Source: Qipengyuania spongiae (lineage in GTDB: Bacteria > Pseudomonadota > Alphaproteobacteria > Sphingomonadales > Sphingomonadaceae). Taken from it: a DNA stretch of 64,000 nucleotides. Under the pieces are notes generated by a model. It saw only the letters and a list, made by a program, of their open reading frames with translations, was not told where the DNA came from and did not search any database. Both the position numbers and the translations under genes were made by a program. The stretch covers positions 1,436,501-1,500,500 of the forward strand of contig NZ_CP092471.1 in the NCBI RefSeq assembly GCF_026168555.1. Reading direction: 5' to 3'. Each line of letters opens with the position of its first letter. Position 1 is the stretch's first letter. Shown piece after piece: positions 1 through 9,660 of this stretch.

Positions 1-557
1 CCTGGGTGCCGAGCCCGACCGCCGCGACCCTCCACGCGATCCACTATCACCGCGAGAACGTCTTCACGATCCAGCAGTCGCTCCCCGATGCCGGGAAGCT
101 GGACGAGCTCCTGACCATTCCGCTGGCCGATGGCACGAACTGGTCGGAAGAGGAAATCCGCGAGGAGCTGGACAACAATTGCCAGGGTCTGCTCGGCTAT
201 GTCGTGCGCTGGATCGACCAAGGGGTCGGCTGCTCCAAGGTCCCCGATATCGACGATGTCGGCCTGATGGAGGATCGTGCGACCTTGCGGATTTCCAGCC
301 AGCACATCGCCAACTGGTTGCTTCATGGCGTGGTCAACGAACGCCAGGTGATGGACAGTCTCCGCCGGATGGCGGGCAGGGTGGACGATCAGAATGCCGG
401 CGATCCGGGCTACGAACCGTTGCTGGAAAATCCCGATGGCCCGGCTTTCTCCGCGGCGAAGGATCTGATCTTCAAGGGCGTCGAGCAGCCGAGCGGCTAC
501 ACCGAACCGCTGCTGCACAGCTGGCGGCGCGAGAAGAAGGCGCAGTCTGCTCGCTAG
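1..557 (+). CDS. glcB: Malate synthase G, C-terminal part (cut by window start)
   Basis: Last 184 residues of malate synthase G, which condenses glyoxylate and acetyl-CoA to malate in the glyoxylate shunt (cytosol). The reading frame is already open at base 3, so the real start lies left of the window; the full enzyme is about 700-725 residues. The conserved C-terminal signature is visible: GCSKVPD followed by [18 protein letters not shown], whose Asp aligns with the catalytic base of the E. coli enzyme. The TAG stop shares a CTAG with the stop of the convergent rsmA. Confidence 0.95.
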   Translation, partial: WVPSPTAATLHAIHYHRENVFTIQQSLPDAGKLDELLTIPLADGTNWSEEEIREELDNNCQGLLGYVVRWIDQGVGCSKVPDIDDVGLMEDRATLRISSQHIANWLLHGVVNERQVMDSLRRMAGRVDDQNAGDPGYEPLLENPDGPAFSAAKDLIFKGVEQPSGYTEPLLHSWRREKKAQSAR

Positions 558-1390
558 CGGGCGGAGCTGCCTGCCGACAATTCGCGGGCGATGGCGACGA
601 AGTCCGCGACGCTTAGCGTCTCGGCCCGCCGGGTCGGCTCGATGCCCAGCGTATCGAGCGCCTCTGCCGCGCCGGGTACGCCCTTCAGGCTCTGACGCAG
701 CATCTTGCGGCGCTGGCCGAAGGCGGCGGCGGTGAGCCGTTCGAGCGCGAGCGCCGAGACGCCTTCGGGCATTGCGCCGGGTTCGACATGGACGATGGCG
801 CTCATGACCTTGGGGGGCGGGGTGAAGGCGCTGCGATGCACTTTCATTGCCAGCTTTGCCTGTCCGCGCCATTGGGCGAGGACGGCGAGCCGGCCATAGG
901 CCGAGCTGTCGGGCGCGGCGACGATCCGTTGCGCGACCTCCTGCTGGAACATTAGCGTCAGCGAGGTCCAGCGCGGCGGCCACTCCTGCCCGCCCAGCCA
1001 GCGGGTGAACAGCGCGGTACCGACATTGTAGGGCAGGTTGGCGACCACGGCGTAGGGCTCGCCCATCAGGGCATCGTGGTCGATCGCGAGCGCATCGCCT
1101 TCGATGACCCGCAGCCGTCCCGGATAGGCTTCGCCGAGTTCGGCCAAGGCGGGGAGGCAGCGGCGGTCCATCTCGATCGCGGTCACCCGCGCGCCGGCGC
1201 GCAGCAGCGCCCGCGTCAAGCCGCCGGGGCCGGGGCCGATCTCAAGCACCGCGCTGTCGCCAAGATCGCCCGGAATCGCGGCGATGCGGTCGAGCAATTG
1301 CTCGTCGAGCAGGAAATTCTGCCCCAACGCCTTCGATGCTCTGAGATCGTGTCTCGCGATCACCTCGCGCAGGGGGGGGAGGTCAGCCAC
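554..1390 (-). CDS. rsmA: 16S rRNA (adenine1518/1519-N6)-dimethyltransferase RsmA/KsgA
   Basis: 278 residues with a GTG start. RsmA dimethylates two adjacent adenines in helix 45 of 16S rRNA with S-adenosylmethionine, late in 30S assembly. Motifs seen: LGQNFL (residues 22-27), the SAM-binding glycine loop [10 protein letters not shown] (50-59) and the catalytic NLPY (118-121). I chose the GTG that overlaps the pdxA stop; an upstream ATG adds 25 arginine-rich residues that are simply pdxA read in another frame. It is last in the lptD-surA-pdxA-rsmA operon, an order also found in E. coli. Confidence 0.96.
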   Translation of the reverse strand: MADLPPLREVIARHDLRASKALGQNFLLDEQLLDRIAAIPGDLGDSAVLEIGPGPGGLTRALLRAGARVTAIEMDRRCLPALAELGEAYPGRLRVIEGDALAIDHDALMGEPYAVVANLPYNVGTALFTRWLGGQEWPPRWTSLTLMFQQEVAQRIVAAPDSSAYGRLAVLAQWRGQAKLAMKVHRSAFTPPPKVMSAIVHVEPGAMPEGVSALALERLTAAAFGQRRKMLRQSLKGVPGAAEALDTLGIEPTRRAETLSVADFVAIARELSAGSSAR

Positions 1391-2393
1391 CGGCCCGCCG
1401 TGCGGCCATTTCGCCGGCCATCCGGATTGCGGCGATCGTCGCACCCGGATCCGCGATCCCCTCACCGGCGATAGCGAAGGCGGTGCCGTGGTCCGGGCTC
1501 GTGCGCACCAGCGGAAGACCGAGCGTGACGTTGACGCCCTCGTCGAAATCCAGCGCCTTCAGCGGGATCAGCGCCTGATCGTGATACATTGCCAGAGCGA
1601 CATCGTAGGTCTCGCGCGCGCGGTGAGTGAACAGCGCGTCGGCCGGGTGCGGCCCGCTTGCCTCGATCCCTTCCGCTCGCAGGCGCGAGATCGCGGGGGC
1701 GATGGTGACGGCCTCCTCGTTGCCCATCCGGCCATCCTCGCCCGCATGGGGGTTGAGACCGGCAAGGGCCAGGCGCGGAAGTTCGATGCCGAAATCGCGC
1801 TGCAAAGCCCGATGGACGATCCGCGCCTTGTCGTAGATCATTTCCTCGGTCAGCAGTCGCGGGACCTCGGCGAGCGGGCAGTGGACCGTGACCGGCACGG
1901 CCTTGAGGCTCGGGCCGGCCAGCATCATCACAGCGTCCTCGAGCGATCGGCCGCAGGCGCTGGCGAGATATTCGGTCTGTCCCGGATGCTCGAAACCGAC
2001 AGAAGCCAGTCGGCTCTTGGCGACCGGCAAAGTGACGATCCCCGCAGCCCCGCCATCGCGGGCCAGGCTCGTCGCCAGTTCCAGCGAGCCGAGGGCGAGC
2101 TTCGCGCCCGCCTCGTCTGGCCTGCCGGGCTCGTAAGGCACATCCCCGCCACCGATCACCGGCAGCGCGTCGCTGAAAGCGGCCGTCGCCTCGGCCGGCC
2201 CGTCTATCACGGCCACCGGAAGGTCGATGCCGCGCGTGCGGGCCGCCGCGCGCAAGACGCCCGCACCGCCGACGACGGCGAAGGGGGGCAGGTCAAGCGA
2301 TCCGCGCTGATTCCAGATCTCGGCGATCAGTTCGGGACCGATTCCGGCCGGATCGCCGAGCGAAACCGCAAGAGGCTGGGTCGGAGCGATCAA
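1383..2393 (-). CDS. pdxA: 4-hydroxythreonine-4-phosphate dehydrogenase PdxA
   Basis: 336 residues. PdxA oxidises 4-phosphohydroxy-L-threonine in the DXP-dependent pyridoxal phosphate pathway. The N-terminal GDPAGIGPE is present, and the three metal-binding histidines fall at H171, H216 (NPHAGEDG) and H271 (MYHDQALIP). The predicted start is TTG, overlapping the surA TGA as TTGA, which suggests translational coupling; the protein begins right before the conserved core, so no other start fits. It overlaps the rsmA start by 8 bases. Confidence 0.95.
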   Translation of the reverse strand: MIAPTQPLAVSLGDPAGIGPELIAEIWNQRGSLDLPPFAVVGGAGVLRAAARTRGIDLPVAVIDGPAEATAAFSDALPVIGGGDVPYEPGRPDEAGAKLALGSLELATSLARDGGAAGIVTLPVAKSRLASVGFEHPGQTEYLASACGRSLEDAVMMLAGPSLKAVPVTVHCPLAEVPRLLTEEMIYDKARIVHRALQRDFGIELPRLALAGLNPHAGEDGRMGNEEAVTIAPAISRLRAEGIEASGPHPADALFTHRARETYDVALAMYHDQALIPLKALDFDEGVNVTLGLPLVRTSPDHGTAFAIAGEGIADPGATIAAIRMAGEMAARRAGG

Positions 2394-3766
2394 TTATATT
2401 CGATGTAGGCGTCGTTACGCAGGTCGCGCAGGTAGCGCTGGGCGCGCTTGTTGACGCGTTCGTCCTCGAGCTGGGCCATCATCCGGCCGAAATCGGGGCC
2501 GTTCTGCGTCTGCGGATCGTCACGGCCGCATAGCATCAGCACCCGGACGCCGCCCTCGACATCGCCGAAGGGTGCGGTCGCCTGGCCGACCTGCAGGCCG
2601 AGCACCATGGATTGCAGCTGGTCGGGCAGGGCACGCGCGCGAATTTCATTGTTGGTCACCACCTCGGCGCCCATCGATGCTGCGGCTTGGTCGATATCGC
2701 CGCAACCGCGCACTGCGTTGACGCTGGTCGCGAACTGCTCGGCGCGCTGCTGGACCTGCGCCTGAGTTGTGCCCGGTTCGAAACTGATCGAGACCTGCTT
2801 GAGCGACAGAATCGCATCGCGCGGATCGGCGGTGAGAACCTGCCGCTTGTCGATCAGCAGCAGGATCGAATAGCCGCCGGTGATCGGGATCGGGCCGACG
2901 AGCTGGCCGGGCTGCATCTGCCCCGCCGCGTTGGAAAGCTCGGTGGGCAGCTGGCCGAGCCGGACCCAGCCGAGATCGCCGCCGACCGCCGCGGTCGAGG
3001 CCTGCGAGAACTGTCGGGCATAGGCGACGAAGCTGCCGCCCTGGCGCAGCTGCTCCACGATCTGGCGGGCATTGTTCTGCACCTGCGCGGAATTCTCCGG
3101 GGTCGAGGCGAGGAATATCTCGCCGATCCGGAATTCCTCCGTCCCCCGATCTTCCTGAAGGCGCTTCAGCACCTCGTTCACCTCTTCCTCCGACACGTTG
3201 ACGAAGGGCGCAATGTTGCGCTGGAGCAGCCGCTGCCAGGCAAGCTCGCCCTCGATCTGGCGCTTCAGCGAGGCGGGCGAGGACCCGATGGAGGTGAGGT
3301 AGGTGTCCATCGCTTCGGGGTTCTGGCCGAAATTCTGGCTGGCAACGCGGGTATAGGTCTGCGCGACTTCCTGCGGCGTTACGCTGACTTCCAGCGCCGT
3401 GGCCGCCTGGATCTGCAACGTCTCGTCGATCAGATTGCGCAGAACCTGCATCCGCACGCGGATCAGCTCTTCCTCGTCGATCTCGGTCTCGTTGGCCGCA
3501 AGCAGAAGGGCGACGCGCTGGTCGATATCGGTGCCGGTGATGACATGGCCGTTCACCACCGCCGTCGCGGTGCGCAGATTGGGATCGGTTTCTCCGAAAA
3601 CGGTCGTCGAGCTCGGCAGTCCCAGCGGATCGGACAGATCCGACATGTCCTCCTGCGCAACACCTTCCTGCGCGACCGCCCCCTGAGCCGCGACGGCGAC
3701 CGGCGAAGCAGCCAGCCCGAAGGCTGAGGCGAGGGAGATGAGATTGGCGAACGTCTTTTTCGTCAC
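2390..3766 (-). CDS. surA: Periplasmic chaperone / peptidylprolyl isomerase SurA
   Basis: 458 residues. A signal peptide (about residues 1-27, ending AVAAQ) is followed by a low-complexity linker, a SurA N-terminal chaperone domain (about 65-200) and one clear parvulin domain (about 210-310, with VGGDLGW). The C-terminal part probably holds a second, degenerate parvulin-like domain. SurA escorts unfolded outer-membrane proteins such as LptD across the periplasm. Placement directly after lptD supports the assignment, since LptD is a strong SurA client in E. coli. Confidence 0.93.
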   Translation of the reverse strand: MTKKTFANLISLASAFGLAASPVAVAAQGAVAQEGVAQEDMSDLSDPLGLPSSTTVFGETDPNLRTATAVVNGHVITGTDIDQRVALLLAANETEIDEEELIRVRMQVLRNLIDETLQIQAATALEVSVTPQEVAQTYTRVASQNFGQNPEAMDTYLTSIGSSPASLKRQIEGELAWQRLLQRNIAPFVNVSEEEVNEVLKRLQEDRGTEEFRIGEIFLASTPENSAQVQNNARQIVEQLRQGGSFVAYARQFSQASTAAVGGDLGWVRLGQLPTELSNAAGQMQPGQLVGPIPITGGYSILLLIDKRQVLTADPRDAILSLKQVSISFEPGTTQAQVQQRAEQFATSVNAVRGCGDIDQAAASMGAEVVTNNEIRARALPDQLQSMVLGLQVGQATAPFGDVEGGVRVLMLCGRDDPQTQNGPDFGRMMAQLEDERVNKRAQRYLRDLRNDAYIEYN

Positions 3767-3946
3767 GTCGTAGATACCCCGTGTGAAGGCGCAGAACCGG
3801 CGCCCGAAATCGCCCGGCCTCTGCCCGTCTCTGGCTTAACCGAAGCTGATTGGGTCGATCGGCAGAGTTTCGCGAATAGCGACCTTGGCGCGCGTTGCCA
3901 ACGCCTGCCGCAATCGTGTCCCGCCCGCGCCCCGGACCCGCGAGTG

Positions 3947-6313
3947 CTAGCGGACGCCCAGATTGCGGAGCGAGAAGAACAGCTGGAACGTGTTGCCGCG
4001 CCGCGCATCGCCCAGCGTCACGTAGTCGCGGCGCCAGGTCAGGCCGAGTTCCAGGCAATCGTCCTGATAGGCGATGCCCAGCCGCGTACGGATCGGTTCG
4101 AAACCGTCACTGGTGAAGGAGGGATCCTCGTCGGCATCGGTCAGGTTGAAGATGCCCGAACCGAAGATCGACCAGTAGTTGGCGAAGGCGACGCGGACCG
4201 CAGCGCGGGCTTCCTCGCGGTCCTGAAGATCCTCGACCAGTGTGATATCGCGATCCAGGCGCAGATAACCGATCTCGGCATAGGTCCGGCTGCTGCCGAT
4301 CGTCGCGTCGATCTCGTTGCGACGCACCGCGAAATTGTCCTTGTCGAGCCGGAACCGGTGAGTCAGCTTCAGGAAGTCGCGGTAACGTACCTGTGTGCGT
4401 CCGACGAAATCCGACAATTGTTCCGAGAGGCCTGTTCCGTTCGGAATGATCGATCGCTCTGAATCCAGCCGATAGGACTGGCCGAGCGTGCTCTCCAGCC
4501 TAAGGCCCGGGCGGTTGAGCTGCCAGTCCACGCCATAGGTGATCCGCGCACCGTCCTCGAAACGGTCGTAGCCGGGAAAACGGTTCAGGGCGAAGAGATT
4601 GGAATCCTCGAGGTCTATCGCGCGCGCATCCTCATTGGGTATGGCGAGATTGCGGATCGGCGGGGTGGCGACAATCTGGACGCGGGGGGTGAGAACCTGC
4701 TGCCCGCCGAACAATTCGCCGACCAGCGGCCAGCTTACATCGACTGCGCCGAGCGCGATGCCGCGGCCTTCCCATCCGGTGTCGCCGCGATAGATCGGCG
4801 TGGGCGTCAGCGCGTTGCCGCTCGAATGGTAGACATCGCCGCGTACCAGGCCGGTGAGCGTGACGACCTGCCCGCCACCGGTGATCCGCTTCAGATCCCA
4901 TTGCGCCTTGGCGAAAGCGCGCTGCGTATCCTGCCCGTCGCTGCGCAGCAGAGCGAGGCTGTTGGCCTGGAGTTCGACCCGGCCGCCCAGCAACGGATCG
5001 GCGAGACGTTGACGGAAATCGATCGCGGGCAGGGCCACCGGCACCTGACCCTGATCGTCGCCGAGGCGCAGCGTCTGCGTCGCCCATCCCGCGATCGAAA
5101 GGTAGGAATCGCTGTCGATCCGCTCGACCTCGACCACCGAGCGCAGGCGGTCGTCGCGGCTGAGATCGTAACGGCGCAGGAAGGTCCGGTCGCTCGCCAC
5201 CCGGACGGAACTGGTCACGCTCCAATTGGGGTCGAACTGGTAGCGGCCGTTGGCAAAGATGTAGCCACGCGGTTCGCTGTCGAATTCGGCTTCCCCTCCG
5301 CCCACCAGATTGGACGAGCGGCGGCTTTGCGTGAGGTAGCCGGTGACCTGGAAAGCGCCGGCCTGGTTCAACTCGCGATATTGCGCGCTCACCATCGGCG
5401 GAGCGTCGGTGAAGAGATAGGCGCCGGCTGTCAGATCGCGGTTGGGCGCGAGCCGCCAGTAATAGCTTCCCGAGAGTTCGGCACCGTTGTTCTGCGACAC
5501 CCGGAAGTCCGGCACGAGGAAGCCCGCCGCCGCGCCGCCATCGGTTCGCAGCGAGAGGGCCGGCAGGGGCAGCAGCCGCAGGCCGAACAGTTCGAAATAA
5601 GCGGACTGGAAGCGGACCCGGTTCTCTTCGGGCTCGTAGATCACGCGGTCTGCGGTGATGCGCCAGCTTGGCTCCTTGGGGCAGCCATCGGGCGTGGTAA
5701 CCGCGCAACCCGAATAGGCGGCGCGGTTGAGTGCGACCGTGCCGTCCGCGTCGCGGGTCGCCGATTCCGCGGCGAGGCGGCCGCCCTGGCGCAACGCCAG
5801 CAGCAGGTCCTCCATAGCGCCGGCTTCGAACTCGTCGGTCAGCACGATCCGTTCGGAAAAGAGCTGATTGCCGTTCTCGTCCACGAAGCGCACCCGCCCG
5901 GAGGCGATGATCTCCCCCGACGGGCGCGACCAGCTGACCCGGTCGGCCCGCACCGAGCGATCGCCGCTGCGCAGCACCACATTGCCGGATGCTGTCACCG
6001 TCTCGCCATCCGAATCGTACTCAAGCACGTCGGATTCAAAACCGATCTGCCTCTCACCGGCAGCGTTGAATTCCGGTGTCGTGGATTCGCCGCCGGGGAA
6101 GGGCGGAATGTCCTGCGGGAGCCCTTCGTCCTGTTCGCCGCGATATTCGGGGCTGGCCGGATCGGGGACCTCGACCGGTTCCTCGGCGGTGCCCATGCCG
6201 GGCGCCGCGCCGTCCTGTGCGCTGAGAGGTGTAGTCATCGCGACAAGCGCCGTCAGCGCGAGCCCGGCGGGAAGCAGTCGCACCGGACGCGCGGGATCGC
6301 GGGGGGGTGGCAT
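3947..6313 (-). CDS. lptD: LPS-assembly outer-membrane protein LptD
   Basis: 788 residues from the chosen ATG, close to E. coli LptD (784). A signal peptide (about 1-33) and a proline/glutamate-rich linker are followed by an OstA/LptA-like jellyroll (about 90-180, around SDVLEYDSDGETVTASGNVV) and the beta-barrel domain to the C terminus. LptD with LptE inserts lipopolysaccharide into the outer leaflet. Cysteines at 203, 211 and 753 could make the inter-domain disulfide the family needs. The frame is open 122 codons further upstream but that part has no signal-peptide character; an ATG 14 codons upstream (MAIALKEW) is an alternative. First gene of the lptD-surA-pdxA-rsmA operon. Confidence 0.94.
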   Translation of the reverse strand: MPPPRDPARPVRLLPAGLALTALVAMTTPLSAQDGAAPGMGTAEEPVEVPDPASPEYRGEQDEGLPQDIPPFPGGESTTPEFNAAGERQIGFESDVLEYDSDGETVTASGNVVLRSGDRSVRADRVSWSRPSGEIIASGRVRFVDENGNQLFSERIVLTDEFEAGAMEDLLLALRQGGRLAAESATRDADGTVALNRAAYSGCAVTTPDGCPKEPSWRITADRVIYEPEENRVRFQSAYFELFGLRLLPLPALSLRTDGGAAAGFLVPDFRVSQNNGAELSGSYYWRLAPNRDLTAGAYLFTDAPPMVSAQYRELNQAGAFQVTGYLTQSRRSSNLVGGGEAEFDSEPRGYIFANGRYQFDPNWSVTSSVRVASDRTFLRRYDLSRDDRLRSVVEVERIDSDSYLSIAGWATQTLRLGDDQGQVPVALPAIDFRQRLADPLLGGRVELQANSLALLRSDGQDTQRAFAKAQWDLKRITGGGQVVTLTGLVRGDVYHSSGNALTPTPIYRGDTGWEGRGIALGAVDVSWPLVGELFGGQQVLTPRVQIVATPPIRNLAIPNEDARAIDLEDSNLFALNRFPGYDRFEDGARITYGVDWQLNRPGLRLESTLGQSYRLDSERSIIPNGTGLSEQLSDFVGRTQVRYRDFLKLTHRFRLDKDNFAVRRNEIDATIGSSRTYAEIGYLRLDRDITLVEDLQDREEARAAVRVAFANYWSIFGSGIFNLTDADEDPSFTSDGFEPIRTRLGIAYQDDCLELGLTWRRDYVTLGDARRGNTFQLFFSLRNLGVR

Positions 6314-6443
6314 CCCTTGCCTATCGCATCGCCACTCCTTAAGCGCAATTGCCATCAGCGGCAGTTCGCGAAACCTCGCCGCAAGCGCCCTGCGCAGGCG
6401 AACGGGCCTCGGCGCGCCACCAGACACGTTTCCAGGAGTTTCC

Positions 6444-7898
6444 ATGCACATCGAATTCAGTCGGTCCCGTCCCGAAGGGCTGCGGCTCATTGCCCATGTG
6501 GTCGACAAGAGCAAGCTTCCTTCCGATCTCGAAGCCAGTCTGCGCGAAGGTGTTGCAGCGGCGCGCTTCAAGGGCGGGGCGGGCCAGGTGTTCGACGGCT
6601 TCGCTGAGCGGGAGGACGCGGTCGTCCGCGTGGCGCTCGCCGGGGCCGGAGCGGCGGACAGCGAGACGCGCACTGCCAATCTCGAGAAAGCCGGGGCCGC
6701 GCTCGCCGCGAAATATCAGTCTTCCGGCGAGAAGCGCATCGGCCTGATGGCGGACGGGCATTCGGCCGACGATATCGCCAAGATCCTGCTCGGCCTGCGC
6801 CTGCGCAACTGGCGCTGGGACAGCTACCGTACCAAGATGAAGGACGAGCAGAAGGTCTCGCTCGAGGGCGTGACCGTTATCGGGGCTCCGGACGGCGCAC
6901 AGGATGCCTGGACCGCGATGGCAGCGGTGGCCGAGGGCGTCGAATTCACCCGCGAGCTGATTACCGAGCCCGCCAATATCCTTTATCCCGTAAGCTTCGT
7001 CGAGCGCTGCCGGGAGCGCTTCGAGGGCACGGGGGCCGAAATCATCGTGCTCGACGAGGCCCAAATGGAAGAGATGGGCATGGGCGCGCTGCTCGGCGTG
7101 GGACAGGGCTCCGACCGCGAGTCGCGCATTCTCGCGATTCGCTGGAACGGCGGCGGGCAAGGCGATGCGCCGACCGCCTTCGTCGGCAAGGGCGTCACTT
7201 TCGATACCGGCGGCATCTCGCTGAAGCCGGGGCCCGGCATGGAAGACATGAAGTGGGACATGGGCGGCGCCGGCGCGGTCGCAGGCGCGATGCTGGCGCT
7301 GGCGAAGCGCAAGGCGAAGGCGAATGTCGTCGGCGTCATGGGCCTCGTCGAGAACATGCCCGGCAGCAAGGCGCAGCGCCCCGGCGATGTCGTCACCAGC
7401 ATGAGCGGGCAGACGATCGAGGTCCTCAACACCGACGCCGAAGGCCGGCTGGTCCTCGCCGACGCGCTCCATTGGACGCAGGAGGAGTTCCAGCCCTCGC
7501 GGATCGTCGATTTCGCCACGCTCACCGGCGCCATGATCGTCGCGCTGGGCAACGAACATGCCGGCATCTTCTCGAACGACGACGGGCTCGCCGATGCGCT
7601 GACCGCAGCCGGCAAGGCGAGCGGCGACGCGGTCTGGCGGATGCCGCTGGGTGCGGCTTACGACAAGCTGATCGACAGCCCGATCGCCGACATGAAGAAT
7701 ATCGGTGGCAAGGGCGCGGGCTCGATCACCGCGGCGCAGTTCCTCCAGCGATTCATCGCCGACGGCACGCCGTGGGCGCACTGCGATATCGCCGGCATGG
7801 TCTGGGCCGACAAGCCCGGCGCAACCTGGGGCAAGGGCGCGACCGGCTACGGCGTGCGCCTGATCGACCAGCTGGTGCGCGACACCGCCGAAGGCTGA
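6444..7898 (+). CDS. pepA: Leucyl aminopeptidase (M17 family)
   Basis: 484 residues. M17 cytosolic aminopeptidase with two divalent metals, releasing N-terminal amino acids. The metal and catalytic set is intact: K249, D254, K261, D272 and the NTDAEGRL signature at 329-336 (D331, E333, R335). The start ATG follows a CAGGAG ribosome site by about 6 bases; the open frame upstream is antisense to lptD. Divergent from lptD across a 130-base gap, and first of a plus-strand run with the DUF2256 gene and holC. A pepA-holC neighbourhood is common in Gram-negative bacteria. Confidence 0.95.
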   Translation: MHIEFSRSRPEGLRLIAHVVDKSKLPSDLEASLREGVAAARFKGGAGQVFDGFAEREDAVVRVALAGAGAADSETRTANLEKAGAALAAKYQSSGEKRIGLMADGHSADDIAKILLGLRLRNWRWDSYRTKMKDEQKVSLEGVTVIGAPDGAQDAWTAMAAVAEGVEFTRELITEPANILYPVSFVERCRERFEGTGAEIIVLDEAQMEEMGMGALLGVGQGSDRESRILAIRWNGGGQGDAPTAFVGKGVTFDTGGISLKPGPGMEDMKWDMGGAGAVAGAMLALAKRKAKANVVGVMGLVENMPGSKAQRPGDVVTSMSGQTIEVLNTDAEGRLVLADALHWTQEEFQPSRIVDFATLTGAMIVALGNEHAGIFSNDDGLADALTAAGKASGDAVWRMPLGAAYDKLIDSPIADMKNIGGKGAGSITAAQFLQRFIADGTPWAHCDIAGMVWADKPGATWGKGATGYGVRLIDQLVRDTAEG

Positions 7899-7907
7899 TC
7901 AGGCGCC

Positions 7908-8069
7908 ATGAGCGAAGGCAGTCCGGGCGGCGCGGGCAAGATGCGGCGCAAGGGCGACCTGCCGCAGAAGATCTGTGCCGCTTGCGGCCTGCCCTTCGCT
8001 TGGCGCAAGAAATGGGCGCGCGACTGGGACGAGGTCAAATACTGTTCCGACCGGTGCCGGCGGGCCTGA
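7908..8069 (+). CDS. Small DUF2256 zinc-ribbon-like protein
   Basis: 53 residues. Four cysteines in the DUF2256 arrangement: [10 protein letters not shown] (C23, C26), then [20 protein letters not shown] (C46, C50). The pattern suggests a small zinc ribbon. DUF2256 has no established function. The ATG lies 9 bases after the pepA stop and the stop codon is 4 bases before holC, so it is probably co-translated with both. Family assignment is from the motif; metal binding is inferred. Confidence 0.85.
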   Translation: MSEGSPGGAGKMRRKGDLPQKICAACGLPFAWRKKWARDWDEVKYCSDRCRRA

Positions 8070-8073
8070 GGCG

Positions 8074-8529
8074 ATGCGGATCGACTTCTACCAGCTGAGC
8101 CGCGACCCGGTGGTCGAGGTCGTGCCCATGCTGGCGCGCAAGGCCGTGGCGAGCGGCGCTCGGCTGGCCGTAGTCCATGCGGACCCGGCGGTGCGCGCGC
8201 AGCTTTCCGATGCCCTGTGGGCGGCGGACGGCGCCTTTCTCGCCAATGGGGAGGCCTCGGCAGGCCATGCTGCGCGCCAGCCGATCCTGCTCTCGGGCGA
8301 TGGCGCGCGCGACAATGAGGCGAGCATCGCGATTCTCGCGGACGGCGACATTCGCGACACCGCCGACCGGTTCGAACGCGTCCTCCTGCTGTTCGGCGCG
8401 GAAAGCACCGATGCGGCACGCGATCTGTGGCGCCGCCTTGCCTCGGCCGGGGGCGGGGGCGGAACAAGCGCTCCCGATCTGCATATTTTCAAGCAGAGGT
8501 CCGATGGCGCCTGGCGCGAGGGCCGCTGA
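8074..8529 (+). CDS. holC: DNA polymerase III chi subunit HolC
   Basis: 151 residues. HolC is the clamp-loader accessory subunit that, with psi, links Pol III to single-strand binding protein. The N terminus MRIDFYQLSRDP and the core (ARLAVVHADP, ALWAADGAFLANG, RQPILLSGD, RVLLLFG) match the alphaproteobacterial form. Starts 5 bases after the DUF2256 gene. The C-terminal HIFKQRSDGAWREGR is typical for the family. Confidence 0.9.
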   Translation: MRIDFYQLSRDPVVEVVPMLARKAVASGARLAVVHADPAVRAQLSDALWAADGAFLANGEASAGHAARQPILLSGDGARDNEASIAILADGDIRDTADRFERVLLLFGAESTDAARDLWRRLASAGGGGGTSAPDLHIFKQRSDGAWREGR

Positions 8530-8557
8530 CCGGATCCACCCTTTTGCACGGAGACCC

Positions 8558-9064
8558 ATGCGCCGCGCTTTCCCCGCCCTTCTGCTTATCCTTGGCGCCT
8601 GCTCGAGCGAACCGGACAGCGAGAACCGGACACAGGGGCAACCGGATAATCGCGAACGTGGCAGCTACATCGTTGATGGCGAAACCGGTGAGATCAACGC
8701 CCGCATCCACCGCGAGGACGGGACGGTCGCCACCATGCGGTCGGGTGAGAAGGTCCCGGTCCGCCTGCCCGTCGGATTCACGCTCTATCCCGGAGCGGAG
8801 GTGATTTCGAACACCCATGTCCGCCATGGCGGCGGCAACGGCGTTCTCCTGACCATGCGCAGCCGTAACGATCCGGAAGCACTGGCGGCGTTCTATCGTC
8901 GGCAGGCCGAGGCGGCGGGCGTGACGGTCGAGATGCAGATGAAAGCCGGGCGCACCGCCATGTTCGCCGGCAAGGGCCCGCGCGATCTGGCCGTCAGCTT
9001 CAACGTCTCGGAGGAAACCGGCGAGACCGTGGCGCAGCTGATGGTCGGCACCGGGATGGAATGA
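8558..9064 (+). CDS. Predicted lipoprotein of unknown function
   Basis: 168 residues. Short N-terminal hydrophobic stretch ending LILGAC, a plausible lipobox with Cys15, so probably a membrane-anchored lipoprotein. After a Glu/Asn/Arg-rich linker comes a domain with [38 protein letters not shown] and a beta-rich end, looking like a secreted alpha/beta fold that several sphingomonads carry without a name. The ATG has ACGGAG a few bases upstream. Sits between holC and ndk on the same strand; no function can be assigned. Confidence 0.8.
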   Translation: MRRAFPALLLILGACSSEPDSENRTQGQPDNRERGSYIVDGETGEINARIHREDGTVATMRSGEKVPVRLPVGFTLYPGAEVISNTHVRHGGGNGVLLTMRSRNDPEALAAFYRRQAEAAGVTVEMQMKAGRTAMFAGKGPRDLAVSFNVSEETGETVAQLMVGTGME

Positions 9065-9091
9065 GGCCCGGAACCCTACCGCGCGAAACGC

Positions 9092-9120
9092 TTGCCGAAA
9101 AACGGCGCGGACGCTATCGG
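9092..9120 (+). promoter_or_regulatory. Candidate sigma-70 promoter for ndk
   Basis: TTGCCG at 9092-9097 and TATCGG at 9115-9120 with a 17-base spacer, 45 bases before the ndk start. The spacing is optimal and the TATCGG/TATAGG type of -10 fits GC-rich alphaproteobacteria. Read by eye only. Confidence 0.45.
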
Positions 9121-9164
9121 CGCGCCCGACTTTCTCCCCCTCTTCATTATCCAAGGAAAATCCC

Positions 9165-9587
9165 ATGGCGGTTACCCGCACCTTTTCGATCATCAAGCCC
9201 GATGCCACCCGCCGCAACCTGACCGGCGCGGTCACCAAGATGCTCGAGGAAGCCGGCCTGCGCGTCGTCGCCTCCAAGCGCATTAAGATGAGCGAAGATC
9301 AGGCCAAGAAGTTCTACGAAGTCCATTCCGAACGTCCGTTCTACGGCGAGCTCGTAGACTTCATGACCAGCGGCCCGGTCGTCGTCCAGGTGCTCGAGGG
9401 CGAGGACGCGGTGAAGCGCAACCGCGACGTGATGGGCGCCACCAATCCGGCCGACGCCGAAGAAGGCACGATCCGCAAGACCTATGCCGAAAGCATCGAG
9501 GCGAACTCGGTCCACGGTTCGGATTCCGACGAGAACGCTGCCAACGAAATCGACTTCTTCTTCTCGAAGGATGAAATCGTCGGCTGA
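9165..9587 (+). CDS. ndk: Nucleoside diphosphate kinase
   Basis: 140 residues, the normal length. Transfers the gamma-phosphate of ATP to NDPs through a phosphohistidine. The catalytic histidine is H117 in NSVHGSD; the nucleotide site residues KPDA (11-14) and [11 protein letters not shown] are also seen. The ATG has an AAGGAAA ribosome site 7 bases upstream. Probably transcribed from its own promoter in the 100-base gap before it. Confidence 0.97.
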   Translation: MAVTRTFSIIKPDATRRNLTGAVTKMLEEAGLRVVASKRIKMSEDQAKKFYEVHSERPFYGELVDFMTSGPVVVQVLEGEDAVKRNRDVMGATNPADAEEGTIRKTYAESIEANSVHGSDSDENAANEIDFFFSKDEIVG

Positions 9588-9625
9588 CCCGCCCTCGGAA
9601 CAGGACGAGTACAACATATGAGGTA

Positions 9626-9660
9626 ACGCCGCGCTCATTCATATGGTATGAGCGCGGCGT
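9626..9660 (+). terminator. Perfect 13-bp hairpin between ndk and the next gene
   Basis: Arms acgccgcgctcat (9626-9638) and atgagcgcggcgt (9648-9660) are exact reverse complements with a 9-base loop. There is no T-run after it, so it is not a classical intrinsic terminator. The right arm includes the first two bases of the GTG start of the downstream gene, so it could also control that start. It may equally protect the 3' end of the ndk message. Confidence 0.55.

Noticed and set aside
4826..6607. 593-codon open frame antisense to lptD
   Set aside because: Long antisense frames arise in GC-rich coding DNA; no domain or ribosome site, and lptD is certain.
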